Below, piece by piece: positions 14,080-14,426 of a stretch of 14,426 nucleotides of DNA. Each line of letters starts with the position of its first letter. Position 1 is the stretch's first letter. This DNA comes from JASMHC01 sp964476515 (GTDB taxonomy: Bacteria; Pseudomonadota; Alphaproteobacteria; Rhodobacterales; Rhodobacteraceae). The notes beneath the pieces are model-generated. The model was not told the DNA's origin and did not search any database. It was given only the letters and a program-made list of their open reading frames with translations. The stretch lies in the NCBI GenBank assembly GCA_964476515.1, contig CAYZAY010000065.1, forward strand, positions 1-14,426, written 5' to 3'. The translations under genes and the position numbers were made by a program.

Positions 14080-14426
14080 ATGAATGCGCATACCCCCCAA
14101 ATAAGCGATAATCGGCCGGTGATCCGGCAGCTTGACGACGCGGCGATCAACCGGATCGCGGCGGGGGAAGTGGTTGAGCGGCCGTCGTCTGCGGTTAAGG
14201 AACTGGTCGAAAACGCCATTGATGCAGGGGCGCGACGGATTGAGGTTGCCTACGCCGATGGCGGCAAAACACTGATCCGCGTGACCGATGATGGTTGGGG
14301 GATCGCAGCGGATGAATTGCCATTGGCGTTAAGTCGTCATGCGACCTCGAAAATAGACGGTAGCGATTTACTCGATATTCACTCCTTCGGGTTTAGAGGT
14401 GAGGCGTTGCCGTCGCTTGGTGCTGT
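14080..14426 (+). CDS. mutL: DNA mismatch repair protein MutL, N-terminal part
   Basis: The first 115 codons are present; the gene runs off the right edge. MutL is the GHKL ATPase that links mismatch recognition by MutS to strand incision. The translation from the ATG at 14080 gives PVIRQLDDAAINRIAAGEVV, then ERPSSAVKELVENAIDAGA, with Glu41 and Asn45 at the ATP/Mg-binding positions of motif I. TDDGWGI (motif II), SRHATSK and FGFRGEALPSLGAV (motif III) follow, all typical of MutL. AGG lies about 9 bases upstream of the start. It is probably read with lspA, although the 53-base gap could hold its own weak promoter. Confidence 0.96.
   Translation, partial: MNAHTPQISDNRPVIRQLDDAAINRIAAGEVVERPSSAVKELVENAIDAGARRIEVAYADGGKTLIRVTDDGWGIAADELPLALSRHATSKIDGSDLLDIHSFGFRGEALPSLGA

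Noticed and set aside
1..14426. CRISPR arrays, tRNA or rRNA genes, transposase genes
   Set aside because: I looked for regularly spaced repeats, tRNA-like cloverleaf sequence and transposase motifs and found none.

Overview
This window looks like a chromosomal segment of a marine alphaproteobacterium of the Rhodobacteraceae (Roseobacter group). That is inferred from protein character and gene order: an rbfA/dapB divergent pair, DUF1674 next to rsmB, rsmB-heparinase-purH-lspA in one row, and the Hint_2-type and short RTX-like proteins common in this family. It is a draft assembly, because a run of ten Ns sits at 4245-4254. Both ends cut through genes: pnp at the left and mutL at the right.

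Left part (1-6213). On the minus strand lie the translation/RNA genes truB, rpsO and pnp, which are normally neighbours downstream of rbfA. Here they are separated by accessory genes. Between pnp and rpsO, on the plus strand, are a Hint-domain protein with an LTD-like N-terminus and a secreted SGNH/GDSL hydrolase. Between rpsO and truB, on the minus strand, are a short RTX-like calcium-binding protein, a DUF1643 protein, the assembly gap, and an AT-rich stretch with two overlapping ORFs that look like one gene split by a frameshift. A bidirectional terminator lies between the SGNH gene and rpsO.

Middle (6214-8761). An EamA-type DMT exporter gene (plus) converges on rbfA (minus), and their stop codons share one CTAG. 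rbfA is divergent from dapB (plus, lysine/meso-diaminopimelate synthesis). dapB converges on a small DUF1674/SDHAF4-like gene (minus).

Right part (8850-14426). A tightly spaced plus-strand run holds rsmB (16S rRNA m5C methyltransferase), a heparinase II/III family protein, purH (last two steps of IMP synthesis), lspA (lipoprotein signal peptidase, overlapping purH by one base) and the start of mutL (mismatch repair).

Most of the window is housekeeping. No clear new system is visible. The parts most worth checking are the accessory island between rpsO and truB (split low-GC gene, DUF1643 gene with an inverted repeat at its start, N gap) and the LTD-like/Hint protein beside a secreted hydrolase.
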